A program made the position numbers and the translations under genes. From Hydractinia symbiolongicarpus (taxonomy: Eukaryota > Cnidaria > Hydrozoa > Anthoathecata > Hydractiniidae), in NCBI RefSeq assembly GCF_029227915.1, contig NC_079887.1, positions 27,899,650-27,963,649 of the forward strand: 64,000 nucleotides of DNA. The letters are read 5' to 3'. Numbering within the stretch: the first letter of the stretch is position 1; every line of letters starts with the position of its first letter. Shown piece by piece: positions 37,166 through 49,019 of the stretch. A model generated the notes under the pieces. That model was not told the DNA's origin and searched no databases. It saw only the letters and a list, made by a program, of their open reading frames with translations.

Positions 37166-40100
37166 CATTTTTGATGAGACGCTGAATAAATGAAGTTTAA
37201 TCGCCGGCAAACGAAAACCCGCGATTTCCCGTAAATCCCGGCTTGGCCCGTATAGTCAAAAGTATACAAAGAAAGTACCCAGGGAGTAAACTCATTTCCC
37301 GAACGATTTTTTAAATTATTTTTTCACCACTAAAACGCACGAGACTTGTAGTTTTCAAAAATGTTTTCATTTTTAATGAGACGCTGAATAAAAGCAGTTT
37401 AATCGCCGGCAAACGAAAACCTGCGATTTCCCTAAATCCCGGACTCGGCCCGTATAGTCAAAAGTATACAAAGAAAGTACCCAGGTAGTAAACTCATTTC
37501 CAGAACGATTTTTTAAATTATTTTTTCACCACTAAAACGCATAAGACTTGTAGTTTTTAAAAATGTTTTCACTTTTGATGAGACGCTGAATAAAAGAAGT
37601 TTAATCACCGGCAAACAAAAACCCGCGATTTCCCGTAAATCCCGAGCTTGGCCCGTATAGTCAAAAGTATACAAAGAAAGTACCCACGGAGTAAACTCAT
37701 TTCCCGAACGATTTTTTATATTATTTTTTTACCACTAAACGCATGAGACTTGTAGTTTTCAAAAATATTTTCATATTTGATGGGACGCTGAATAAAAGAA
37801 GTTTAATTGCCGGCAAACGAAAATCCGCGATTTCCCGTAAATCCCGGACTCGGCCCGTATAGTCAAAAGTATACAAAGAAAGTACCCAGGGAGTAAACTC
37901 ATTTGCCGAACGATTTTTTAAATTATTTTTTCACCACTAAAACGCATGAGACTTGTAGTTTTCAAAAATGTTTTCATTTTTGATGAGACGCTTAATAAAA
38001 GAGGTTTAATCGCCGGCAAACGAAATCCCGCGTTTTCCCGTAAATCCGGGGCTTGGCCCGTATAGTCGAATGTATACAAAGAAAGTACCGAGGGAGTAAA
38101 CTCATTTCCTGAACGATTTTTTAAATTTTTTTTTCACCACTAAAACGCATGAGACTTGTAGTTTTCAAAAGTGTTTTCATTTTTGATGAGACGCTGAATA
38201 AAAGAAGTTTAATTGCCGGCAAAGGAAAATCCGCGATTTCCCGTTAATCCCGGACTCGGCCCGTATAGTCAAAAGTATACAAAGAAAGTACCCAGGGAGT
38301 AAACTCATTTCCAGAACGATTTTTTAAGTTATTTTTTCACCACTAAAACGCATAAGACTTGTAGTTTTTAAAAATGTTTTTATTTTTGATGAGACGCTGA
38401 ATAAAAGAAGTTTAATCGCCGACAAACGAAAACCCGCGATTTCCCGTAAATCCCGGCTTGGCCCGTATAGTCAGAAGTATACAAAGGAAGTACCCAGGGA
38501 GTAAACTCATTTCCCGAACGATTTTTTAAATTAGTTTTTCACCACTAAAACGCATGAGACTTGTAGTTTTCAAAAATGTTTTCATTTTTGATGAGACGCT
38601 GAATAAAAGCAGTTTAATCGCCGGCAAACGAAAACCTGCGATTTCCCTAAATCCCGGACTCGGCCCGTATAGTCAAAAGTATACAAAGAAAGTACCCAGG
38701 GAGTAAACTCATTTCCCGAACGATTTTTTATATTATTTTTTTACCACTAAACGCATGAGACTTGTAGTTTTCAAAAATATTTTCATATTTGATGGGACGC
38801 TGAATAAAAGAAGTTTAATTGCCGGCAAACGAAAATCCGCGATTTCCCGTAAATCCCGGACTCGGCCCGTATAGTCAAAAGTATACAAAGAAAGTACCCA
38901 GGGAGTAAACTCATTTCCCGAACGATTTTTTAAATTATTTTTTCACCACTAAAACGCATGAGACTTGTAGTTTTCAAAAATGTTTTCATTTTTAATGAGA
39001 CGCTTAATAAAAGTATACAAAGAAAGTACCCAGGGAGTAAACTCATTTCCCGAACGATTTTTTATATTATTTTTTTACCACTAAACGCATGAGACTTGTA
39101 GTTTTCAAAAATATTTTCATATTTGATGGGACGCTGAATAAAAGAAGTTTAATTGCCGGCAAACGAAAATCCGCGATTTCCCGTAAATCCCGGACTCGGC
39201 CCGTATAGTCAAAAGTATACAAAGAAAGTACCCAGGGAGTAAACTCATTTCCCGAACGATTTTTTAAATTATTTTTTCACCACTAAAACGCATGAGACTT
39301 GTAGTTTTCAAAAATGTTTTCATTTTTGATGAGACGCTTAATAAAAGAGGTTTAATCGCCGGCAAACGAAATCCCGCGTTTTCCCGTAAATCCGGGGCTT
39401 GGCCCGTATAGTCGAATGTATACAAAGAAAGTACCGAGGGAGTAAACTCATTTCCCGAACGATTTTTTAAATTTTTTTTTCACCACTAAAACGCATGAGA
39501 CTTGTAGTTTGCAAAAGTGTTTTCATTTTTGATGAGACGCTGAATAAAAGAAGTTTAATTGCCGGCAAAGGAAAATCCGCGATTTCCCGTTAATCCCGGA
39601 CTCGGCCCGTATAGTCAAAAGTATACAAAGAAAGTACCCAGGGAGTAAACTCATTTCCAGAACGATTTTTTAAGTTATTTTTTCACCACTAAAACGCATA
39701 AGACTTGTAGGTTTTAAAAATGTTTTTATTTTTGATGAGACGCTGAATAAAAGAAGTTTAATCGCCGACAAACGAAAACCCGCGATTTCCCGTAAATCCC
39801 GGCTTGGCCCGTATAGTCAGAAGTATACAAAGAAAGTACCCAGGGAGTAAACTCATTTCCCGAACGATTTTTTAAATTATTTTTTCACCACTAAAACGCA
39901 TGAGACTTGTAGTTTTCAAAAATGTTTTCATTTTTGATGAGACGCTGAATAAAAGCAGTTTAATCGCCGGCAAACGAAAACCTGCGATTTCCCTAAATCC
40001 CGGACTCGGCCCGTATAGTCAAAAGTATACAAAGAAAGTACCCAGGTAGTAAACTCATTTCCAGAACGATTTTTTAAATTATTTGTTCACCACTAAAACG

Positions 40101-40940
40101 CAAGAGACTTGTAGTTTTCAAAAATGTTTTCATTTTTGATGAGACGCTGAATAAAAGCAGTTTAATCGCCGGCAAACGAAAACCTGCGATTTCCCTAAAT
40201 CCCGGACTCGGCCCGTATAGTCAGAAGTATACAAAGAAAGTACCCAGGTAGTAAACTCATTTCCAGAAGGATTTTTTAAATTATTTTTTCACCACTAAAA
40301 CGCATAAGCCTTGTAGTTTTCAAAAATATTTTCATATTTGATGGGACGCTGAATAAAAGAAGTTTAATTGCCGGCAAACGAAAATCCGCGATTTCCCGTA
40401 AAACCCGGACTCGGCCCGTATAGTCAAAAGTATACAAAGAAAGTACCCAGGGAGTAAACTCATTTTCCGAACGATTTTTTAAATTATTTTTTCACCACTA
40501 AAACGCATGAGACTTGTAGTTTTCAAAAATGTTTTCATTTTTGATGAGACGCTTAATAAAAGAGGTTTAATTGCCGGCAAACGAAATCCCGCGTTTTCCC
40601 GTAAATCCGGGGCTTGGCCCGTATAGTCGAATGTATACAAAGAAAGTACCGAGGGAGTAAACTCATTTCCCGAACGATTTTTTAAATTTTTTTTTCACCA
40701 CTAAAACGCATGAGGCTTGTAGTTTTCACAAGTGTTTTCATTTTTGATGAGACGCTGAATAAAAGAAGTTTAATCGCCGGCAAACGAAAACCCGCGATTT
40801 CCCGTAAATCCCGGGCTTGGCCCGTATAGTCAAAAGTATACAAAGAAAGTACCCAGGGAGTAAACTCATTTCCCGAACGATTTTTTATATTATTTTTTTA
40901 CCACTAAACGCATGAGACTTGTAGTTTTCAAAAATATTTT
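37166..40940 (+). repeat. 3,775-bp higher-order unit, copy 2
   Basis: The junction with copy 1 is visible as a hybrid box. Upstream is C1-type sequence ending AAAAATATTTTC, which normally continues CATATTTGATGGG but here continues CATTTTTGATGAG. The crossover is confined to the shared TTTTCAT at 37162-37168. The copy ends at 40940, where the C1-type box resumes its normal continuation. Variants such as AAGGAAGTACCC (34710 and 38485) and CCAGAAGG (36489 and 40264) are in both copies. Confidence 0.92.
38999..39129 (+). repeat. Truncated satellite monomer (131 bp), duplicate
   Basis: Same truncation and same AAAAG joint as at 35224-35354, exactly 3,775 bp away. The deletion therefore happened once, before the 3.8-kb duplication. 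Confidence 0.92.
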
Positions 40941-41170
40941 CATATTTGATGGGACGCTGAATAAAAGAAGTTTAATTGCCGGCAAACGAAAATCCGCAAT
41001 TTCCCGTTAATCCCGGACTCGGCCCGTATAGTCAAAAGTATACAAAGAAAGTACCCAGGGAGTAAACTCATTTCCAGAACGATTTTTTAAATTATTTTTT
41101 CACCACTAAAACGCATAAGACTTGTAGTTTTTAAAAATGTTTTCATTTTTGATGAGACGCTGAATAAAAG
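39200..41170 (+). repeat. 10-mer higher-order unit (2,025-bp offset), copy 1
   Basis: The TAGTTTGCAAAAG variant at 39511 recurs at 41536, and the AAAACCCGGACTCGG and CGCAAGAGAC variants recur too. The copy overlaps the right end of the second 3,775-bp unit, so this was a later event. Confidence 0.85.
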
Positions 41171-41224
41171 CAGTTTAATCGCCGGCAAACGAAAACCCGC
41201 GATTTCCCGTAAATCCCGGCTTGG

Positions 41225-43195
41225 CCCGTATAGTCAAAAGTATACAAAGAAAGTACCCAGGGAGTAAACTCATTTCCCGAACGATTTTTTAAATTATTTT
41301 TTCACCACTAAAACGCATGAGACTTGTAGTTTTCAAAAATGTTTTCATTTTTGATGAGACGCTTAATAAAAGAGGTTTAATCGCCGGCAAACGAAATCCC
41401 GCGTTTTCCCGTAAATCCGGGGCTTGGCCCGTATAGTCGAATGTATACAAAGAAAGTACCGAGGGAGTAAACTCATTTCCCGAACGATTTTTTAAATTTT
41501 TTTTTCACCACTAAAACGCATGAGACTTGTAGTTTGCAAAAGTGTTTTCATTTTTGATGAGACGCTGAATAAAAGAAGTTTAATTGCCGGCAAAGGAAAA
41601 TCCGCGATTTCCCGTTAATCCCGGACTCGGCCCGTATAGTCAAAAGTATACAAAGAAAGTACCCAGGGAGTAAACTCATTTCCAGAACGATTTTTTAAGT
41701 TATTTTTTCACCACTAAAACGCATAAGACTTGTAGTTTTTAAAAATGTTTTTATTTTTGATGAGACGCTGAATAAAAGAAGTTTAATCGCCGACAAACGA
41801 AAACCCGCGATTTCCCGTAAATCCCGGCTTGGCCCGTATAGTCAGAAGTATACAAAGAAAGTACCCAGGGAGTAAACTCATTTCCCGAACGATTTTTTAA
41901 ATTATTTTTTCACCACTAAAACGCATGAGACTTGTAGTTTTCAAAAATGTTTTCATTTTTGATGAGACGCTGAATAAAAGCAGTTTAATCGCCGGCAAAC
42001 GAAAACCTGCGATTTCCCTAAATCCCGGACTCGGCCCGTATAGTCAAAAGTATACAAAGAAAGTACCCAGGTAGTAAACTCATTTCCAGAACGATTTTTT
42101 AAATTATTTGTTCACCACTAAAACGCAAGAGACTTGTAGTTTTCAAAAATGTTTTCATTTTTGATGAGACGCTGAATAAAAGCAGTTTAATCGCCGGCAA
42201 ACGAAAACCTGCGATTTCCCTAAATCCCGGACTCGGCCCGTATAGTCAGAAGTATACAAAGAAAGTACCCAGGTAGTAAACTCATTTCCAGAACGATTTT
42301 TTAAATTATTTTTTCACCACTAAAACGCATAAGCCTTGTAGTTTTCAAAAATATTTTCATATTTGATGGGACGCTGAATAAAAGAAGTTTAATTGCCGGC
42401 AAACGAAAATCCGCGATTTCCCGTAAAACCCGGACTCGGCCCGTATAGTCAAAAGTATACAAAGAAAGTACCCAGGGAGTAAACTCATTTTCCGAACGAT
42501 TTTTTAAATTATTTTTTCACCACTAAAACGCATGAGACTTGTAGTTTTCAAAAATGTTTTCATTTTTGATGAGACGCTTAATAAAAGAGGTTTAATTGCC
42601 GGCAAACGAAATCCCGCGTTTTCCCGTAAATCCGGGGCTTGGCCCGTATAGTCGAATGTATACAAAGAAAGTACCGAGGGAGTAAACTCATTTCCCGAAC
42701 GATTTTTTAAATTTTTTTTTCACCACTAAAACGCATGAGGCTTGTAGTTTTCAAAAGTGTTTTCATTTTTGATGAGACGCTGAATAAAAGAAGTTTAATC
42801 GCCGGCAAACGAAAACCCGCGATTTCCCGTAAATCCCGGGCTTGGCCCGTATAGTCAAAAGTATACAAAGAAAGTACCCAGGGAGTAAACTCATTTCCCG
42901 AACGATTTTTTATATTATTTTTTTACCACTAAACGCATGAGACTTGTAGTTTTCAAAAATATTTTCATATTTGATGGGACGCTGAATAAAAGAAGTTTAA
43001 TTGCCGGCAAACGAAAATCCGCAATTTCCCGTTAATCCCGGACTCGGCCCGTATAGTCAAAAGTATACAAAGAAAGTACCCAGGGAGTAAACTCATTTCC
43101 AGAACGATTTTTTAAATTATTTTTTCACCACTAAAACGCATAAGACTTGTAGTTTTTAAAAATGTTTTCATTTTTGATGAGACGCTGAATAAAAG
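41225..43195 (+). repeat. 10-mer higher-order unit (2,025-bp offset), copy 2
   Basis: Matches 39200-41170 with scattered differences: CCAGAACG here against CCAGAAGG at 40264, TAGTTTTTAAAAATG against TAGGTTTTAAAAATG near 39710, and TTTTCAAAAGTG against TTTTCACAAGTG near 40733. The older 3,775-bp copies agree with 39200-41170 at these three sites, so the changes, or a conversion, are specific to this copy. Confidence 0.85.
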
Positions 43196-43950
43196 AAGTT
43201 TAATCGCCGACAAACGAAAACCCGCGATTTCCCGTAAATCCCGGTTTGGCCCGTATAGTCAGAAGTATACAAAGAAAATACCCAGGGAGTAAACTCATTT
43301 CCCGAACGATTTTTTAAATTATTTTTTCACCACTAAAACGCATGAGACTTGTAGTTTTCAAAAATTTTTTCATTTTTGATGAGACGCTGAATAAAAGCAG
43401 TTTAATCGCCGGCAAACGAAAACCTGCGATTTCCCTAAATCCCGGACTCGGCCCGTATAGTCAAAAGTATACAAAGAAAGTACCCAGGTAGTAAACTCAT
43501 TTCCAGAACGATTTTTTAAATTATTTTTTCACCACTAAAACGCATAAGACTTGTAGTTTTTAAAAATGTTTTCACTTTTCATGAGACGCTGAATAAAAGA
43601 AGTTTAATCGCCGGCAAACGAAAACCCGCGATTTCCCGTAAATCCCGGGCTTGGCCCGTATAGTCAAAAGTATACAAAGAAAGTACCCAGGGAGTAAACT
43701 CATTTCCCGAACGATTTTTTATATTATTTTTTTACCACTAAACGCATGAGACTTGTAGTTTTCAAAAATATTTTCATATTTGATGGGACGCTGAATAAAA
43801 GAAGTTTAATTGCCGGCAAACGAAAATCCGCGATTTCCCGTAAATCTCGGACTCGGCCCGTATAGTCAAAAGTATACAAAGAAAGTACCCAGGGAGTAAA
43901 CTCATTTCCCGAACGATTTTTTAAATTATTTTTTCACCACTAAAACGCAT
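42930..43950 (+). repeat. 6-mer higher-order unit (1,213-bp offset), copy 1
   Basis: TCCGCAATTT at 43018 and 44231, CCGGTTTGGC at 43241 and 44454, and TTTTCACTTTTCATGAG near 43571 and 44784 define the pair. It overlaps the end of the 2,025-bp unit. Confidence 0.82.
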
Positions 43951-44142
43951 CAGACTTGTAGTTTTTAAAAATGTTTTCATTTTTGATGAGACGCTGAATA
44001 AAAGAAGTTTAATCGCCGGCAAAAGAAAACCCCCGATTTCCCGTAAATACCGGCTTGGCCCGTATAGTCAAAAGTATACAAAGAAAGTACCCAGGGAGTA
44101 AACTCATTTCCCGAACGATTTTTTAAATTACTTTTTCACCAC
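43951..44142 (+). repeat. Monomer with CATCAGAC and AAATACCGG variants
   Basis: This stretch between the two 6-mer copies carries CGCATCAGAC, ACCCCCGATTTCC, AAATACCGGCTTGG and AAATTACTTTTTCACC. The same combination is found at about 45566-45765, after the family E copy, so a short block has been moved or copied between these sites. Confidence 0.7.
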
Positions 44143-45163
44143 TAAACGCATGAGACTTGTAGTTTTCAAAAATATTTTCATATTTGATGGGACGCTGAAT
44201 AAAAGAAGTTTAATTGCCGGCAAACGAAAATCCGCAATTTCCCGTTAATCCCGGACTCGGCCCGTATAGTCAAAAGTATACAAAGAAAGTACCCAGGGAG
44301 TAAACTCATTTCCAGAACGATTTTTTAAATTATTTTTTCACCACTAAAACGCATAAGACTTGTAGTTTTTAAAAATGTTTTCATTTTTGATGAGACGCTG
44401 AATAAAAGAAGTTTAATCGCCGACAAACGAAAACCCGCGATTTACCGTAAATCCCGGTTTGGCCCGTATAGTCAGAAGTATACAAAGAAAGTACCCAGGG
44501 AGTAAACTCATTTCCCGAACGATTTTTTAAATTATTTTTTCACCACTAAAACGCATGAGACTTGTAGTTTTCAAAAATGTTTTCATTTTTGATGCGACGC
44601 TGAATAAAAGCAGTTTAATCGCCGGCAAACGAAAACCTGCGATTTCCCTAAATCCCGGACTCGGCCCGTATAGTCAAAAGTATACAAAGAAAGTACCCAG
44701 GTAGTAAACTCATTTCCAGAACGATTTTTTAAATTATTTTTTCACCACTAAAACGCATAAGACTTGTAGTTTTTAAAAATTTTTTCACTTTTCATGAGAC
44801 GCTGAATAAAAGAAGTTTAATCGCCGGCAAACGAAAACCCGCGATTTCCCGTAAATCCCGGGCTTGGCCCGTATAGTCAAAAGTATACAAAGAAAGTACC
44901 CAGGGAGTAAACTCATTTCCCGAACGATTTTTTATATTATTTTTTTACCACTAAACGCATGAGACTTGTAGTTTTCAAAAATATTTTCATATTTGATGGG
45001 ACGCTGAATAAAAGAAGTTTAATTGCCGGCAAACGAAAATCCGCGATTTCCCGTAAATCTCGGACTCGGCCCGTATAGTCAAAAGTATACAAAGAAAGTA
45101 CCCAGGGAGTAAACTCATTTCCCGAACGATTTTTTAAATTATTTTTTCACCACTAAAACGCAT
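44143..45163 (+). repeat. 6-mer higher-order unit (1,213-bp offset), copy 2
   Basis: Matches 42930-43950 with private changes such as TTTACCGTAAAT (near 44442), GATGCGACGC (44593) and AATTTTTTCACTTTTC (near 44779). It ends where a D/E pair begins. Confidence 0.82.
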
Positions 45164-45202
45164 GAGACTTGTAGTTTTTAAAAATGTTTTCATTTTTGAT
45201 GA

Positions 45203-45608
45203 GACGCTTAATGAAAGAGGTTTAATCGCCGGCAAACGAAATCCCGCGTTTTCCCGTAAATCCGGGGCTTGGCCCGTATAGTCGAATGTATACAAAGAAA
45301 GTACCGAGGGAGTAAACTCATTTCCCGAACGATTTTTTAAATTTTTTTTTCACCACTAAAACGCATGAGACTTGTAGTTTTCAAAAATGTTTTCATTTTT
45401 GATGAGACGCTTAATGAAAGAGGTTTAATCGCCGGAAAACGAAAACCCGCGATTTCCCGTAAATCCCGGGCTTTGCCCGTATAGTCGAATGTATCCAAAG
45501 AAAGTATCCTGTGAGTAAACTCATTTCCAGAACGATTTTTTAAATTATTTTTTCACCACTAAAACGCATCAGACTTGTAGTTTTTAAAAATGTTTTCATT
45601 TTTGATGA
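45203..45608 (+). repeat. Isolated family D-E monomer pair
   Basis: A D monomer (45203-45405) and an E monomer (45406-45608) stand among A, B and C copies. This is the first E-type copy seen since about 22.3 kb. The E copy has private changes (GGGCTTTGCCCG, GTATCCAAAG, GTATCCTGTGAG). The GTATCCTGTGAG variant is shared with the later E copies near 52990, 56155 and 57775, so the right-hand E copies form their own lineage. Confidence 0.85.
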
Positions 45609-47045
45609 GACGCTGAATAAAAGAAGTTTAATCGCCGGCAAACGAAAACCCCCGATTTCCCGTAAATACCGGCTTGGCCCGTATAGTCAAAAGTATACAA
45701 AGAAAGTACCCAGGGAGTAAACTCATTTCCCGAACGATTTTTTAAATTACTTTTTCACCACTAAAACGCATGAGACTTGTAGTTTTAAAAAATGTTTTCA
45801 TTTTTGATGAAACGCTGAATAAAAGAAGTTTAATTGCCGGCAAACGAAAACCTGCGATTTCCCGTAAATCCTGGACTCGGCCGTATAGTCAAAAGTATAC
45901 AAAGAAAGTACCCAGGGAGTAAACTCATTTCCCAAACGATTTTTTAAATTATTATTTCACCACTAAAACGCATGAGACTTGTAGTTTTCAAGAATGTTTT
46001 AATTTTTGATGAGACGCTGAATAAAAGCAGTTTAATCGCCGGCAAACGAAAACCCGCGATTTCCCGTAAATCCCGGGCTTGGCACGTATAGTCGAATGTA
46101 TACAAAGAAAGTACCCTGAGAGTAAACTCATTTCCAGAACGATTTTTTAAATTATTTTTTCACCACTAAAACGCAAAGACTTGTAGTTTTTAAAAATGTT
46201 TTCATTTTTGATGAGACGCTGAATAAAAGAAGTTTAATCGCCGGCAAACGAAAACCCGCGATTTCCCGTAAATCCCGGCTTGGCCCGTATAGTCAAAAGT
46301 ATACAAAGAAAGTACCCAGGGAGTAAACTCATTTCCCGAACGACTTTTTAAATTATTTTTTCACCACTAAAACGCATGAGACTTGTAGTTTTCAAAAATG
46401 TTTTCATTTTTGATGAGACGCTGAATAAAAGCAGTTTAATCGCCGGCAAACGAAAACCTGCGATTTCCCTAAATCCCGGACTCGGCCCGTATAGTCAAAA
46501 GTATACAAAGAAAGTACCCAGGGAGTAAACTCATTTCCAGAACGATTTTTTAAATTATTTTTTCACCACTAAAACGCATAAGACTTGTAGTTTTTAAAAA
46601 TGTTTTCACTTTTGATGAGACGCTGAATAAAAGAAGTATAATCGCCGGCAAACGAAAACCCGCGATTTCCCGTAAATCCCGGGCTTGACCCGTATAGTCA
46701 AAAGTATACAAAGAAAGTACCCAGGGAGTAAACTCATTTCCCGAACGATTTTTTATATTATTTTTTTACCACTAAACGCATGAGACTTGTAGTTTTCAAA
46801 AATATTTTCATATTTGATGGGACGCTGAATAAAAGAAGTTTAATTGCCGGCAAACGAAAATCCGCGATTTTCCGTAAATCCCGGACTCGGCCCGTATAGT
46901 CAAAAGTATACAAAGAAAGTACCCAGGGAGTAAACTCATTTCCCGAACGATTTTTGAAATTATTTTTTCACCACTAAAACGCAGGAGACTTGTAGTTGTC
47001 AAAAATGTTTTCATTTTTGATGAGACGCTGACTAAAAGCAGTTTA
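45609..47045 (+). repeat. Mixed satellite with several private indels
   Basis: A 1-bp loss gives CTCGGCCGTATAG near 45878, and another gives CGCAAAGAC near 46173. AAAAAATGTTTTC near 45788 and AAGAAGTATAATCG near 46634 are also private. A GTTGTC monomer near 46993 links this stretch to the 3-mer block at 30.6-32.4 kb. Confidence 0.75.
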
Positions 47046-48257
47046 ATCGCCGGCAAACGAAAACCTGCGATTTCCCTAAATCCCGGACTCGGCCCGTATA
47101 GTCGAATGTATACAAAGAAAGTACCCTGAGAGTAAACTCATTTCCCGAACGATTTTTTAAATTATTTTTTCACCACTAAAACGCATGAGACTTGTAGTTT
47201 TTAAAAATGTTTTCATTTTTGATGAGACGCTGAATAAAAGCAGTTTAATCGCCGGCAAACGAAAACCTGCGATTTCCCTAAATCCCCGACTCGGCCCGTA
47301 TAGTCAAAAGTATACAAAGAAAGTACCCAGGGAGTAAACTCAATTCCAGAACGATTTTTTAAATTATTTTTTCACCACTAAAACGCATAAGACTTGTAGT
47401 TTTTAAAAATGTTTTCATTTTTGATGAGACGCTGAATAAAAGAAGTTTAATCGCCGGCAAACAAAAACCCGCGATTTCCCGTAAATCCCGGCTTGGCCCG
47501 TATAGTCAAAAGTATACAAAGAAAGTACCCAGGGAGTAAACTCATTTCCCGAACGATTTTTTAAATTATTTTTTCACCACTAAAACGCATGAGACTTGTA
47601 GTTTTCAAAAATGTTTTCATTTTTGATGATACGCTGAATAAAAGCAGCTTAATCGCCGGCAAACGAAAACCTGCGATTTCCCTAAATCCCGGACTCGGCC
47701 CGTATAGTCGAATGTATACAAAGAAAGTACCCTGAGAGTAAACTCATTTCCCGAACGATTTTTTAAATTATTTTTTCACCACTAAAACGCATGAGACTTG
47801 TAGTTTTCAAAAATGTTTTCATTTTTGATGAGACGCTGAATAAAAGCAGTTTAATCGCCGGCAAACGAAAACCTGCGATTTCCCTAAATCCCCGACTCGG
47901 CCCGTATAGTCAAAAGTATACAAAGAAAGTACCCAGGGAGTAAACTCAATTCCAGAACGATTTTTTAAATTATTTTTTCACCACTAAAACGCATAAGACT
48001 TGTAGTTTTTAAAAATGTTTTCATTTTTGATGAGACGCTGAATAAAAGAAGTTTAATCGCCGGCAAACAAAAACCCGCGATTTCCCGTAAATCCCGGCTT
48101 GGCCCGTATAGTCAAAAGTATACAAAGAAAGTACCCAGGGAGTAAACTCATTTCCCGAACGATTTTTTAAATTATTTTTTCACCACTAAAACGCATGAGA
48201 CTTGTAGTTTTCAAAAATGTTTTCATTTTTGATGATACGCTGAATAAAAGCAGTTTA
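47046..48257 (+). repeat. 3-mer tandem duplication, 606-bp unit, two copies
   Basis: GTCGAATGTATAC at 47101 and 47707, AATCCCCGACTCGG near 47282 and 47888, and CTCAATTCCAG near 47339 and 47945 give a 606-bp offset. The unit is one GTCGAATG-type A copy, one AATCCCCGAC-type A copy, and one B copy ending with GATGATACGC. Confidence 0.85.
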
Positions 48258-49019
48258 ATCGCCGGCAAACGAAAACCTGCGATTTCCCTATATCCCGGAC
48301 TCGGCCCGTATAGTCAAAAGTATACAAAGAAAGTACCCAGGTAGTAAACTCATTTCCAGAACGATTTTTTAAATTATTTTTTCACCACTAAAACGCATAA
48401 GACTTGTAGTTTTTAAAAGTGTTTTCACTTTTGATGAGACGCTGAATAAAAGAAGTTTAATCGCCGGCAAACGAAAACCGGCGATTTCCCGTAAATCCCG
48501 GGCTTGGCCCGTATAGTCAAAAGTATACAAAGAAAGTACCCAGGGAGTAAACTCATTTCCCGAACGATTTTTTATATTATTTTTTTACCACAAAACGCAT
48601 GAGACTTGTAGTTTTCAAAAATATTTTCATATTTGATGGGACGCTGAATAAAAGAAGTTTAATTGCCGGCAAACGAAAATCCGCGATTTCCCGTAAATCC
48701 CGGACTCGGCCCGTATAGTCAAAAGTATACAAAGAAAGTACCCAGGGAGTAAACTCATTTCCAGAACGATTTTTTAAATTATTTTTTCACCACTAAAACG
48801 CATAAGACTTGTAGTTTTTAAAAATGTTTTCATTTTTGATAAGACGCTGAATAAAAGAAGTTTAATCGCCGGCAAACGAAAACCCGCGATTTCCCGTAAA
48901 TCCCGGCTTGGCCCGTATAGTCAAAAGTATACAAAGAAAGTACCCAGGGAGTAAACTCATTTCCCGAACGATTTTTTAAATTATTTTTTCACCACTAAAA
49001 CGCATGAGACTTGTAGTTT
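48258..49019 (+). repeat. Satellite: A (CCCTATATCCC variant), C1, C2, B monomers
   Basis: This is the first of eight places where family A carries CCCTATATCCC (48286, then 49297, 50511, 53543, 59949, 60555, 61970, 62576). It is followed by a C1 copy with ACCACAAAACG (near 48586) and a C2 copy. Only satellite is present. Confidence 0.75.
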
